Shown here: positions 1 to 13,300 of the stretch, piece by piece
Position numbering within the stretch: position 1 is the stretch's first letter
Layout: each line of letters opens with the position of its first letter
NCBI GenBank assembly: GCA_963402885.1
Contig: OY727103.1
Location: 14,596,085 to 14,660,084 of the forward strand
DNA: 64,000 bases
Direction of reading: 5' to 3'
Source of the DNA: Antedon bifida
Lineage: Eukaryota; Echinodermata; Crinoidea; Comatulida; Antedonidae
The notes under the pieces: model-generated
Told to the model about the DNA's origin: nothing
Database searches by the model: none
Seen by the model: the letters and a program-made list of their open reading frames with translations, nothing else
Made by a program: the position numbers and the translations under genes

Positions 1-375
1 GCCCACATTGTAAAAACACAAATTATTTTGTTCGTTACATAGTCGTGACAAGGAAATAACCTATTATCAAATTGTTGGCATTGTCATTCAATATTAAAAA
101 CTTTTTTTTCAAAATCTGTCAAAAGTAATGATGTTTCATTCATATTAGAGAACTTTATCCTTGTAAATAATAAATTTCACGTTTAAAAAGTTTTTAACTG
201 GCTTGAATCATATAAGTTTATGTACTCAACCATGTTTTATTCTATATCTATGGCTGCCCATTTTTTACAAGTTCATCACAAGGGTTGCTGAACAACTATC
301 TTTACCATGGCATAAAGAAAGATACAATATCAAATTATTGTATGGGAGGCTAATAATAACTAATTGAAAATTTAC

Positions 376-2271
376 CTGATAATAGGTATGACTTTCTATT
401 CATAAGATTGCCAATTCCGCACATGCTGTTAGAAGCCTCTGTTTTAATATACATCTCCATTCCTTCTTCGTAGTATGATGGGCCTTTGAAGACTTTTTCA
501 ATAGCAACTGTGTACACGATGTAGTAGTTAAATGGCATATCTCCTCCCATTCCCGTTTCCATGTTTGGCATCCCATCTTTCGTTGTATAATTCCGATTTT
601 TCACCTGTCCTCGAATCACTAACAAAAAGAAGAAAAAAGAATACTGTATTATAGATTTGTTTGTTTAAATATGATTTAAGATTTTATTTATAAAATATGA
701 GGTACCAGGATACCGTAAAATTATAATTTTGATTTATGTTCATCATCATATGCATGTACTGTATATCATTTGTTAATTCCGCAACTGTGATTCCCTATAT
801 ATAGTCTGAGTTTGTAATTACAGTATTTACCATCACCACATTAAAGATTTGTGGCTAAAATGTTCTTAAAAATGTTGAAATAAAAGTAATTTATTATCCT
901 CGTAAAATTTGAACTCCAAGGTATTAAAAGTTCAAGGAATTGGAAGATATGTTGAATTTTTTCACTTTCTATTCAGTGGTGCACTGTATCAGTGGTTTTG
1001 AATGTATTAATAAGCCCCTTGATATTCTGTTCTAATAAAATGTAATGAGTAACTTAACAATTCTAATTGTTTCCATACTTTATCAGCACAAGTAACCAGT
1101 TTTTAAAGAGAATTTTAAATGATGTAATGTGATTGTTACTGTGGTTTTGCACTTGTCGTCACCTTAATTGACTTTTATTCAGAAAAATAATTGAATTAAA
1201 TTGAATATCATTGATAGCCATTGGTATGGTAGAGCAAAGAAACCTCTCTATGGGTTAGAGTTGTTCATGTACTCACAGAGATACAAAATAACCTATAACA
1301 ATTATAGATCATCAAATTGTAATGAAACTACTAAATTTAACAAATTATTAACAAAATCGATCAATGAAATAGAACAGGTAATTTTGTTGATGCCACCTGT
1401 AATTGAGATAAATTTGTAGAACAGGATAAACATGTAATTGATCAGTGTCATCCTCTGCAGGTGGTACAATGTTTATACAATAATATAAGTGCAGTTCCAC
1501 TGTACCATGCGAAGTGTGAGAAGAATTGATATTCAAAGTTTGAGTCTAAATTGTGACAAATTTGTATTAACCCTTACACATCTTTTCTCTTTTCATTTTT
1601 TTACATATAAACATTAGAGCTTATTTATCAAACCAGTTCTTTTTATCTTATCAAATAAAAGTTTCAGCAAACAGCAAAATAATTGTCTTAAAACAAAGTT
1701 AAGATGAGTTTGATAAATCTGACCCCAGTACACAAATTTAGCTCATTATTAAATCAGTGCTATACTGTATAACCTTATTAATATTATTGTATCCTGTATG
1801 ACTCAAGACAATAAAGTATATAATAATATTAAATGATAAAACTATTTAGAAACTACCAGAAAGTTCTAGTAGTAGTACATGTAAAAAACATTCTAATATA
1901 TTTTTTCTCACAAAATCAACTTAAAACTGATCTTTTACATTATCAGAAAACAGATACAAAATATTAGCATCACAAATAGTAGAAATTCAATTTCGAGGAT
2001 AACCTGGAGGCCTAAAGAGGTTGAAGAAGATTTGTATTTGTCTCACTTGAAATTAAAAGAGCAAAACTGAAACATGTATTAATCGGAAAAGATGGATTGG
2101 CCTAACTTAAAACTATTTTATAATATTTAACTTACCAAAATCTGCATCACAGTACTTTTGTTGGGGATGCTTAGGAACACAATTGAACCCACAATCGCTT
2201 CCCATGCTCCCAGCTTCTATCCATACCACAAAAAGAAGGAACACACCAAAAACAAGAAAATTATCCATCAT
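376..2271 (-). CDS. TIMP-like gene T1, 5' part (exons 1-2; the rest lies left of the window)
   Basis: Partial gene for a secreted TIMP/netrin-like protein. Exon 1 is 2271-2136: ATG ATG, a hydrophobic signal peptide (about residues 1-20), then a cysteine motif with HPQ at 35-37 and C41. Exon 2 is 618-376, with acceptor tttgttag, donor gtaaat, and phase 1 at both ends. It encodes the strand that follows C41 (VIRGQV, 46-51), the family signature VFKGP (88-92) and MCGIG around C112, and stops at YLLSG. Together they give 126 complete codons. Exons 3 and 4, which carry the remaining N-domain cysteines and the C-domain, should lie left of base 1; I saw no candidate in 1-375. Oddity: the canonical C-x-C is replaced by C27-x3-C31, and residues such as GSMGSD may remain before C27, so the zinc-chelating N-terminal Cys of known TIMPs is probably absent. 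A weak TATA-like TTTAAAAG sits at 2452-2445. TIMP homology is strong; inhibitory activity is doubtful. Confidence 0.85.
619..2135 (-). other. Intron 1 of TIMP-like gene T1
   Basis: Phase-1 intron between donor gtaagt (2135-2130) and acceptor ttgttag ending at 619. It is AT-rich. Short open frames inside (for example 1201-1419) have no recognisable family. I see no mobile element with clear ends. Confidence 0.8.
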
Positions 2272-2924
2272 TTTACTATTTCAAAGAAATCTTCAAAGAG
2301 AAACAGGAAATGTTTCAGTGTTTTTCTATGCAAAACTGGTTTTAGGCTTTAAAACAACAATATTCATTGCCTGGTACGCAGAGAAACTTCCCTGACAGAT
2401 GCAGTTGATGTTGCCTTTTAATTTGATGTATTGAGAGAGGCTAGCTTTTAAAGCACACTGCAGTTGTAGTGATTGTACATTACCCCCTCTGCTACATCTA
2501 TTTATTAATAAGCATAATGGATTATTATGTGATGTTTTTTTTAAAAGTCAATTATCCTGGATCTAATAGCAACTGTGCTTTGCAATAGAAATGTATATAT
2601 AGTATATTTTAAATTATATGGATAGGTTTAATTATATTCGGAATAAAAATACTTTACATTCATGAGTTAGAGTATGTGTATTTATTTATAAATGTGATGA
2701 GTTTTTTGACTAAAAATTATGCAAATTTAAACTAAAATGAGGTTTATATCAAAAGCATATAACAAATGCATTTATCAAAGATTATTGCAGATTGGAAATC
2801 TATATAAATGAAGATGAAATGTAATTGCTATAGATTAACTTGTGCTTTATAGTGTCCTGATTGGACGATTAATATTATGGAGCATTTAAGCCACATCATG
2901 TACTTTATACTAATCTTAGCTTAG

Positions 2925-3060
2925 TGTCCTAATCCTGTCTTAATAGAGATTAGTGCGTTTATGTTCTAATATAGGATTAGTATTTGAAGATCCTGCTTCA
3001 ATAGGACATTTGTGTACTATGGTTATTAATCCTATTTTAATAGAAGATTACCACATAATC
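2925..3060. repeat. Degenerate tandem repeat
   Basis: Three related blocks of about 45-60 bp, each with a word like CTAATCCTGTCTTAATAGA followed by GATTA or GGACA (compare about 2930-2965, 2970-3010 and 3025-3060). The copies are strongly diverged, so the period is approximate. Confidence 0.35.
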
Positions 3061-6000
3061 TTATTCAGTGCATGTGGTTTGGTTGTGATTAGCATTTTTT
3101 AGCTCAATATCTTTACATCCTTATGAGATACATACATAATTTTTTTAACAAATAGGTAATTTTTTAAATACAGATGCTCCATGTGGTGGGCTTCCCAGCA
3201 GAGAATAAAATTCATTTTCAATGAAATCAAAATTATTTTAATTAATACATTTGTATCAATGTATCTGTTGGACTTCAATAAATTACTCAAGTCTTGCTCA
3301 TGTTTTTATGTGATTTAACCTATGATACCTCACAGATGTGGTGCAATAAAACATTCTATTTTTTGGTAAAGAGAGGGCATTTTGGTTTTCTCTTTCTTTT
3401 TTAAGACCGAGGATTGTTAATGTACTTAAATATAGACTTGCCAACAACCAAAATGGTCAGGTTTGCAATTTTAATTGTGTTTACCTACTCAGTACTGTAA
3501 CAACGTTTTTTCCCCTAATAAAAACACTTATGCCAAAGACACATGAACTGGAAGTGAAAAGTAGGTTGGAAAATGGAACGTGTTTGCAACTTGGCACTGA
3601 AAACTTTAAAAATGTTCTTCCTCCCATGAGAATTCTACTCACAGTACCTGTTGAACAGGTGTACAAATTTTACAGCCTAAAAGTCATGTTTGGTGAAACT
3701 TTTGATTGAAAAAGTGTAATAACTTTTGTTATAGGTTCAAGGAAGTCTTCCTAAGGTGTGCATGCTTTTGTACATTTTGCCAGAATAGACAAACAAATTT
3801 CAGATACTACATTTGCTAAAAGTTTAACTGAAATCTGAAAACAAGATTTTATTTATAGGAGACACTTTTGGCATCCTACCCACACATCCTTTCTTTACCC
3901 CCAACATTCCCATCCTCCCCTTTCCTACAACATTTCTGATTTTGTGGTTTTGGTTACATAAATAAGTGTCCCTATAAGAGGACATTTTTTTCTTACCAAA
4001 GTTTTACCAACCAAACTGTTCATTACAATCATTAGCTTTGTCATTTTTTTGTTTATGAATTGTAAATATTAATAAATTTATCCAGTAATTGTATTTCTAT
4101 TTAGTCGACCCCAGAGAGCATGTACTGTACCCGTGAAGCGTAACCAATTTCAGTTAATGGAATGAATATTGCTCTTTTAATTAAAGTGCCTAATTAGAAT
4201 ATATGAATATCTAATCTATCCTTCAGTTTCTTAATGCAAAGTTCTTGTTATCATTATTAAAAAAAGGAAAATAACTTAATTGTTATTTATAATATGTTAG
4301 ACTATTATAATTTCAACATTAATTTAGCTTTACCTGTACCTTTTTGCATTCCTGGTTTCATTGATGAAAAAAATATAATTAATATTTCATATCTGAGTTT
4401 ATTTAGGAATCTTCTGAGAAATATTTTTTAATTCTAATTTGATAAATTAAAACTTAATCTTATTATTACTTTAATATTTACCTTATTATTCATTTATGTA
4501 TAAATTTTGCATAATCACTTTGTGATGATTTTTTAAATATAAAATATACCCAGTTCATATCCTTATTGAATGACTGGTCATTGACTTAATATTTAGTAGT
4601 AATGACCATATGGACAATTAACCTTGGTATCAAAGTGGTCATCCATCCATATACTGTGAAATGATTCAAAATATCATTTTTATTCACGTAATCTAAAACA
4701 AATTTACGTCATTTTGGTTTTGATGTACGAGACATCTTTTTCCCTCATTTACAATTCTATATCATTTAATATCCGCTGTAATATACTTATTTTATTTACT
4801 AATTTAATATTCTGTATTGTTTATTATTCTTCATATTTGTGTCATCACTTTAAATTTAATTAGTAATATTAATCAAAATTATAAAAAAAAATCTTTCTTC
4901 ATTGGCTGAATTTTTCTGTTTAATATAAATTTAATACTACTCAGGATTGTTATCAATACTTATATCAAATAAGATTTGAAAGCAAAAATGTCTATAGGCA
5001 TCTTGCTACGTTATAAATTTTGGTTTTTGTATTTATGTTTTACTGTAGATCTGCCTACATGCAAAAGCTTTAATTTGGTTCTGAATGCTATATTTTTTTA
5101 TACCTTGGACATTTTTTATTACAAATTGTTCTGACATTTATCGTTCTCTTAAAAGGGTTAATGGATTCAATTGGTAATTGATATTAAACTTTTAGGTGGG
5201 TTACATTTTAGTAAAGTGATATTCTGATGGAAAAAATCAAGCATACTAGATGTATAAATTAATTAGCAAAAGGTTCACTTTCTTCTTTCAGTTACTTGTA
5301 CCCTGTGGGTGATTGATTCATATAGTTATTTCAAAGCAAGTCATCATTTTATAATATGTTGAGTAACTGTTAGTCAGTAAATAAGTATATATAAATCTGC
5401 TTTTCTATTCTATGACTAATAGCATATTTAGGGCCTAAAATTTGTAAAGATTTGTTTTGCATTGATTTAGTCAATTCAGGGAGAAGGGACGAAGGAAAGG
5501 AAAATATAGTTCAATTTTGTTTTAAATTAAATAGTAAAAGGTGGGACGCCAATTGATGTAACAGCAATGTCATCACAAGTATAGCTAACAGTATTCATTA
5601 GGTTATAGCAGCATGCATTAACAAGATCATACTGTGATGTACATCTTCCCCATTTTGTTGATATCATCCAATTGATATCAATACTACATCCTTCATGTGT
5701 TGTAGTATCAACTTCAGAGCTAGACCTACATTTCTGAGTGTGCTAAATTTTCTATAAATTATAGATATATATGATTAAATACACATAATATATTTATTGA
5801 TGTATAGTTTATGTTGGAACTCATGATGAAATTGTATGTTTTTATTTTGCATGAAGACAGGTGTTCAATATTGTATCCCATAAATCACTAGACAAATAAT
5901 TTATGACACTAAGGGGTCGGGAAATAACAACCATGCAATATGCAAGATTACAATTTAGAGGAAAACAATTTGTTTATATTAGCAACAGTCTTGGATGGTT

Positions 6001-9000
6001 GGAGATGAACATAGATTTTCTCACGTATACCTTATAATTGTACTCTAGAGGGCTCATGGGCAGAGAACCTTAACACACCTCAAGCATATATCCTTATTTG
6101 TGAGCAACAAAACAGATTTGAAAAATAATGTTTTCTATTTAGACCTGTTCCAATTCAAGTATAGAAAGTTACACAAACATTCATAATTTCTTGAATTAAA
6201 TATTTGATCTTCGAATAGTAAATTTGCTTAGACTAAATTTTTAGTCATTCGGTTCAAAGTTGGAAAATGTTCTCTCCCAGGCTCTAAATGGTTCATTTCT
6301 TCAATCAAATTACTTTCTTGGTCATTGCATTTTATTTGTTTTCAACCGTCACAGCATTCGTCAAGTCATAGCAATACTCAAGGGCGTAATAACAGTCTAT
6401 TATTTTGTAATAAGTTGATGTAGGAGTAAAAAAAATCTGTGAACGTTCGGTTAGCGACTTTAGGAACATCTGCATGTTGTTTGGCTATAGTGAAAATAAA
6501 TTGCTGTAGTTCATTTGCCTTTGCTTATTTAGTTACATGTAGAGAAGTAGTAGAGAATTGGAGAATTTTTATGTTTTTATTCACTTTGTACTACATTTAG
6601 TGTTTTTTAGTTGCTTTTTTGTAGCTCTTCATTTTTTTTCTTTTAGCTTTAATTCATTACATTAAATCTTATCTCACAGAATCTGTGCTTAATTTTGAAG
6701 TGTCTGGTTAATATAGTGCTCGCATTCTGCTAAACCATAAATGTAAGAACTGTTTTTTTTCAACAGAAAATGTTTTGAATGCATTAAGCAAATTGTTATG
6801 TTCACTGGGGACATTAGCTTTAATGTACTTTACAAAAGGAAGGATGCCTATGTAGATAGTATTATCAACATTTTCATTAAGTATTATTTCTTAAATTTAC
6901 TTTTTTGATTTGTTAAAAAACCCTCAGCAGATTGGCGTGCATAGTTAAAATGTCCTTGCTTGTGAGGTTAGGGTGTCCCTTCTCAAGTACCCGAAGGAAT
7001 GTTTACTCGGAAAAAGTCAATCAACAGGCTCAGAAATAATTTAGATTTCATAATCAACATTCTGACCAAACCTCATTTTTGGCCAGGCCAAGTGTACTGT
7101 CTGGTTGTTGTCGTGGAAAGGCCTCAGATGGTTTGATTAGGCGTGACCTACATCCAGTTTTTTTTTCACAAAACCAAGCTTAGATTACTTTTATACTTAA
7201 TGACACATTGCCACTAGCTTTCATTATTAGTTGCAATTCTTTAGGAAAAACTTGGTGCATGTACATGCACCCTCTATTGTTTCATAAACTTTTAATAAAC
7301 TATAGAGGGCTCAATTGATAAATACTTTCATCAGTGAAATGTTCCATAGTCTCCTACTTCAAAAGAAGCATCCTATAATAAGGCTTGGCCATAGTTTGGC
7401 CTGTCCTCTAGCCTACATGAGAAAGATAGAAACAGTCTAATTCTCAATTACCTTAAATGTTTTGTTTAATTCGTCCAGTAAATGTACAGTATGTATAACT
7501 GTATTATGTTGTAAGGCTTCTAGAAATAAAACAATGGAAGAAGAGTACATTTTAGCCTATTAAAATCTGCATTTAAAAGATGATTGTCTGTTTAAACTTT
7601 AAATTATTGGGGAAGGAAAAGAAACATGAGCCCTGGAAAAATCTTACAATAATATATTAGTATAAACATTGTTCACAACATAGGAAAAAATAAAACATAC
7701 ACTTTATTGGAAAAGTATAGAAATTTCATTCATTGAAGCAATTGTGTGTGTTCCGTGTTGCGGTAGGTCTGCATACCTGTAAGAGAGATACCAAATAAGA
7801 ATTGAAGATACTTGCACCACTTCTGTCATGATAACAATTATATTATGAATTACTTTTATCTTGAAAAATAGGTTTTACAAAGTGAAAATTTGAAGCTTTG
7901 CCAAAAAGTGGTATTAGGAAAAAGTCCCGGCAGAGATAAAGATGAATGCTTTTTTCAAAGTTTGCTTAAAGATTTGATTTATCACATCACCTTTTAGGGT
8001 ACTCTACTGTTGTCCAGTTTCCAATCTCCTGCATTTTAATGATACTTTTCTGAGGCCAGGATCACACTTACGTTGATATTTCCATTAAATATAAGTATTA
8101 TAAAAGTATTCACTTCTATTTTCCTTAAAATGATTTTCAGTAGAAAGTTTTTATTTTAACACCGCCATGCTTGATACCATTCTGTAATGTGCCTATTTTT
8201 TAAAATAACATGCTTCATATTTGACTATAGTTGCTGTGAGTTGGGGATGGAGAGTTCTAAAAAAGGTCAGTTTTTCTGAACAATATTAATGATATCCCAG
8301 AATCGCTACTATTCTAAAGAAGCCATGTAGTTCATTCATATCTATGCCCATGAACTTTTTATTTAAAAAGTTCAAGTGTGTTGTTGATAAATGCCAAAAA
8401 ACATACACAACATAAGTGTAGAAATCAAAATAAACGGAAATTTCACAAGAATTTACATAGTCACTTAGTTAAACTATGTGTTCTTAACATATTTTGTTTT
8501 CTTAGTACCTTGTATAGACCATTTGCATTAGCTACCTAAAAGAGGCCAGACTTTGGGAAATTTAATTTATTTTAAAAAAATCATTGAATTCCGTTTTAGT
8601 CACTTCAAAATTTGACCATTTGTTGCATTAAGTATGTACTTACTCTGGGGTAATGTGAGATATATTTGAAGTTATACACACCTGCATAGCATGTAGGGCA
8701 CCCATTACATAATGGATTCTTGGTTTTAAAGGTCTTTTACCGATTCATTACACATAATAAAACATATGACAGTATGAATATATTGTATTTCTCTTTCTCT
8801 CTTTATTGAAAAACTGCCTACAGTCTAAGGTTACCACAGATTATGTTTTGTAACTGTAGGATCCCCATACTATGTCTTACTTGCATTGATTAAAAATAAT
8901 TAAAAAAAACCTAATAAAATAAAACTTGCATTTTCTATTTCAACATAAGAAAAATCAATGTTAATATTTAATTATTTAGTTTTATGTGGCTTACTTTATG

Positions 9001-9675
9001 TATATAGAAATCTGTTTATATTGTTTTATTGTTACCACTATTGTGGTTTTATACCTTCTGTACAAAAATTAGCAAAATTCTCTTTTTATACTTGTTTCTA
9101 AAGCAATTACTAAATACTATAGATACTGAGTATAGCCTTACTCATATAATTATATTATTAAATAATATTTTTCTAAAACAGACAACTTGTGTGTTTTAAA
9201 TTATAAGCTTATATTCTACGGCAAATAAGATATTTACATCTATGTATACAAATTCCATTATCATCACTGTACAACAGTAAATCGAAAAGTAAGCTTTTCA
9301 CCAAAAATTATGTTTATGAGTGGGTATATTTCTGACTCTTGCGGACAGGGGAGAAACATTTTTTGATTACTGAATGTGAATTCCATTGTGAAGTCGAAAA
9401 CATTGTAAAATGTACATGCCAAAATGCTAGAGAATATTATATTGGTATAGTCGTATTGTGGTTGCCATGTTCTACCTCCCTTGAGGCAGTATTCGTACCT
9501 TGATAGCAGATAGCTTGAATATTTTTAAACAACACTTTTTCTTTTTGGATTTTTATTTTCTTTATGGTATACATGATGATGTAATAGAATATTATCACAC
9601 ACTTTTACTTTGATTTAAAACTGATTATTTGTTGTACTGTTAATCACTTTAAACATTCATATTTAACTTAAATAA

Positions 9676-9958
9676 CCTGACTAAAATCGTTAGAACCCTG
9701 ACTAAAATCGTAAGGAAACTGGCTACAATTGTTAGAAACCTCTCTACAATAATTAGAAACTTGACTACAATCATTACAAACCTGTAGTCATATTAACCAA
9801 TCACACTGTATTTACCAAGTATTTCAATTAAGTGAATAGATATTAAAAAATTGTACAAATTTTAAATGTGTTTTTCTTAACATAAATGTGATTGGTGAAT
9901 ACAGTTACTGGCTACTATCATTACATTCCTGGCTGCAATTTTAACTAAATTACTACCA
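9676..9958. repeat. 21-bp-period minisatellite, interrupted
   Basis: Five to six units of about 21-22 bp with consensus like CTGRCTACAATCRTTAGAAAC occupy 9676-9790. Two further units of the same family (CTGGCTACTATCATTACATT and CTGGCTGCAATTTTAACTAA) appear at 9908-9950. The separating segment of about 115 bp carries an imperfect inverted pair, ACTGTATTTACCAA (from about 9806) and TTGGTGAATACAGT (about 9892-9905), which suggests that a small element was inserted into the array. Confidence 0.6.
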
Positions 9959-10391
9959 GTGGAATACTAGCTACTTATAATATCATATTATTGTCAAGGT
10001 TTAGAAAAAGTTTATTTAAAAAAGAATTCACAATATACCCTAGGTAGATGCCTGAATAAATTATAATTTATACCTTAGATAAGATGCAAAGGACACTCAT
10101 GCATAGACATTTAAGTTAAATCCTTTAAAATTAAATATTTTGTGTTTTGTTGTAAAAGTCAATTCTCCAAAAACTTTTTTTTTTATCTTTACAAAGTCCA
10201 GTTTCCACAATGTATAAAAAGTATGAAAGAATTTAGACTTCAAGAAAGTTTTTCGAGGTGTCTGATTTTCTTAATATCTGGTTTTGAGAGAATTGACCAT
10301 ATTACATCTAATATTATTATTGATAACAATAATAATTTCTGTAAAATATTTTACACAACAAATAGTGTTTACAAATACCATGTCATATTAT

Positions 10392-13300
10392 TTAAAAACC
10401 CAGACTTTTTGGATTTTTTTCTGGAAATCTTTTTGGTGGCCGTTTTGATCCCTGCAGTAGGAGACAACTCAAGTGGGCTTGTGATTTTGACCACGTACAA
10501 CCAATTTGCTCTTCAAGTACGCAGCTTGAGTACTTGTTGTTGCATTCAGTGTACATTGGATTATTTCCACAAGATTCAGCGTTCTGAAAAGATAAATTAG
10601 AAAAAAGGTAATGAATAAATTACTGAAAATTTTTTTTAAATGTATTAGATTATTTTAAGATGTTGGATGATAAAAATACTTTGTAGAAGTCAGTCATATG
10701 GAACTTTTTCTTTTGTTCAGATTATTATTAGTTATAGATTTCGACTAAAGTTTTAGGTTAAACTGGTTTTAATTGGACCTGGTTTTAATAGATGGTGTCT
10801 GGTTCAAGTAAGGGAGGACTGACACAAGTGAAAGACTGGTTTAAATTATAGGAATAGGGACTGAACAGGAAAAATGTTGTGGGAATAGTTTTTTGAGGAT
10901 TAGGAATAAATGTCAACTAAAAAAAATTAACTTTAAAAGTGTTCTTACGTTGCATTTCTTGCAGTTTGTTCTGTATGTTTTCTTTAATCCAGCTTTTTGT
11001 TGGGCTGTAAGTTCATCATATTTAATCACCCAGTCGCAATTCGTCGAAAACATCCTTCCATCTTCTGATTGGCTAACTGCAATGATAGACATTGAAACAT
11101 TTTAAAATTGAAAATTAAGAACAATTATGTATCACATAAAATTCCTTTATTTTTATGTGAACATTTTTTCCAGTAAATATTTAATACAGTTGACAATCAA
11201 AACAGAAAGCTTAGTTGGACAGCTGATTACAGCATAACTGAGAACAAATTGCCTTGTAATTTTCCAATATCCCATTGAGCCATGGCCTCAACGGACAAGC
11301 AACGTGAATGGCTCCACCATGTGCACGCTGTGTCTGTTGTCGTTTTAAACTGTTTCTAATAATAATCTTAGCGTGGTAGTAAGTGCTTCTGTCGTTACGC
11401 TTTCATATTATGAGACGGTGGGGTGGGGGCATCTTATATAATGTTCATTCAATTTGTTTCTGATTTCAATTACTGTAGACTATTAGGACTGCTACAGGTA
11501 CATATTACCATGAATTTTTGAATGGGGGTAGGGGTAGATTGAGTTGTATTCAATCAATGAATGCAGGTATCCTTGGCTTTTAGGTAACATAAAAAAAATC
11601 TTTGATTGATGTACGAAACATGTAATATGTTATTATTGTAGATTATATTGAATTATAGACTTCACTACTGCTGCTTTGACAGTGACATTTATTATAGTGT
11701 ATGCTATAATGTAATATACAATATAAAACCCTGATTATTCCCTCGCTAAGCCTGATTACAAGGTCAAGGAGAGAATGGAATAAATCAAAGCGCTGATCGA
11801 TTAAATCCAGGGAACCTAGGCACCAAAGGCTTCCTACAGGAACAGCTTGTTTATATGAAATCAAAATTTCTCCAGGTCAATTTCATATTTTAATAGGATA
11901 TATTTAGCTTCTAAATTTAGAAATCAAATTTTCACATGTAAAAATAAAATTGTTTATTTTAAATCATTTGTTATTACAATTTTAAAAAGGTGTGATATTA
12001 TAATAAATAAAGTACAAGGTCATTTTTGTCATGTAACTTAATTTTTCACATCAGGTTGGACAGAACTCCATACATTTACTTAGTTTTTCTGATGTAAAAT
12101 TCTACCTAATTTTGAATACTTCTTTTCATACAAATGACATTCTGTATCTTGTGAAAATAGTAGTGGAATCCCATTATTTAGTCTCACTTTTCATGGAATT
12201 TGCACAATATGATTATGTTATAATGTCATATCTTTGAAAGATCTCTCCTTTTTCCACACTGACAGAAATGGCAATTGATCAATCCAGGGTTTTGTGAAAT
12301 TAGGATGTTATTTGGAGTTTTATGTAACAGCCTATATTTGAAGGGCCAAGGTTAATGACATAGAACCCCTGATGTTCTTGTTTCAATTCCAATATCCAAG
12401 TTGAAATAATAAAAAAATATAGATTTAAGAAACTCTAGCTGATGACAAAAGTTATAATTATGTTACTTACTTGCAAATAGATATGAAGTAGCATTTACCA
12501 AATGCCTCATTCCGCAATCACTAAGATCTGCTAACGTAAAAATGTCTATGGTGTGTCCTTCGTCTAAGGAGCCTTTAAAATCTTTTGTCACTTTCACACG
12601 GTATCTGATGTAATAGTCCTGTGGATATTGGTAGACAACACCACCAATACTACTACTATAGTCTGGTGACATATCGGCCTCATCAATATCGCTATAAGAG
12701 GATGGTTCCACATAAAGAAGCTTTCCGCCATGCAGCGGAGGACCTTCAAAGCGAAGTTTAGGAAAAGTTTTTGGGGTTTCAGTTGTTGTGATTGTTGTTT
12801 CTCTTTTCTCTATTTCTTCTGACTGGGTACCATTAATTAAAGATGAGTTTTCTGTTGATAATGTCGAGTTTATTTGTTCGATTTCTGTCGTTATCATTAA
12901 ATCTGTCTCCATTGTTTCTTGATCCATTGTCATCATTGGTGTCGCCGTCGTTGTTGTTGGTAATTGTGTTGTTGTTTGTATTAGTTTTTCTACCAATGGT
13001 TTTTCTGGTTGGTTATCCACATCAACCTTAAGTACTTCTGCAAACTCCAGGATAACTGCCCTAAATACTGCACACAAATATAAGAAATAACTATTATGAA
13101 ATATTTTCCTTATATATATATTATTATGATAAATACATTTCCTCAACTATTATATTTATCTTGGTTGTTTAAACTTAAAACTTTAGATTGTACTCTTTAT
13201 TACAATTTTCTTCAGCCATATAGTTGGATATTGAATGTCAACTTTCTAGTATATTATGTTATTGCACATGCTCAGAAGAAGTTTGATCTTTAATGTAAAC

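Larger units (their letters stand above)
2272..10391. other. Intergenic stretch between T2 (3' side) and T1 (5' side)
   Basis: About 8.1 kb of AT-rich sequence without a supportable gene. The part just right of 2271 should hold the T1 5' UTR and promoter. Degenerate repeats are noted at 2925-3060 (recurring TCCTA/TTAATAGA-type words) and a minisatellite at 9676-9958. No long ORF, transposon ends or RNA gene were recognised in the rest. Confidence 0.6.
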
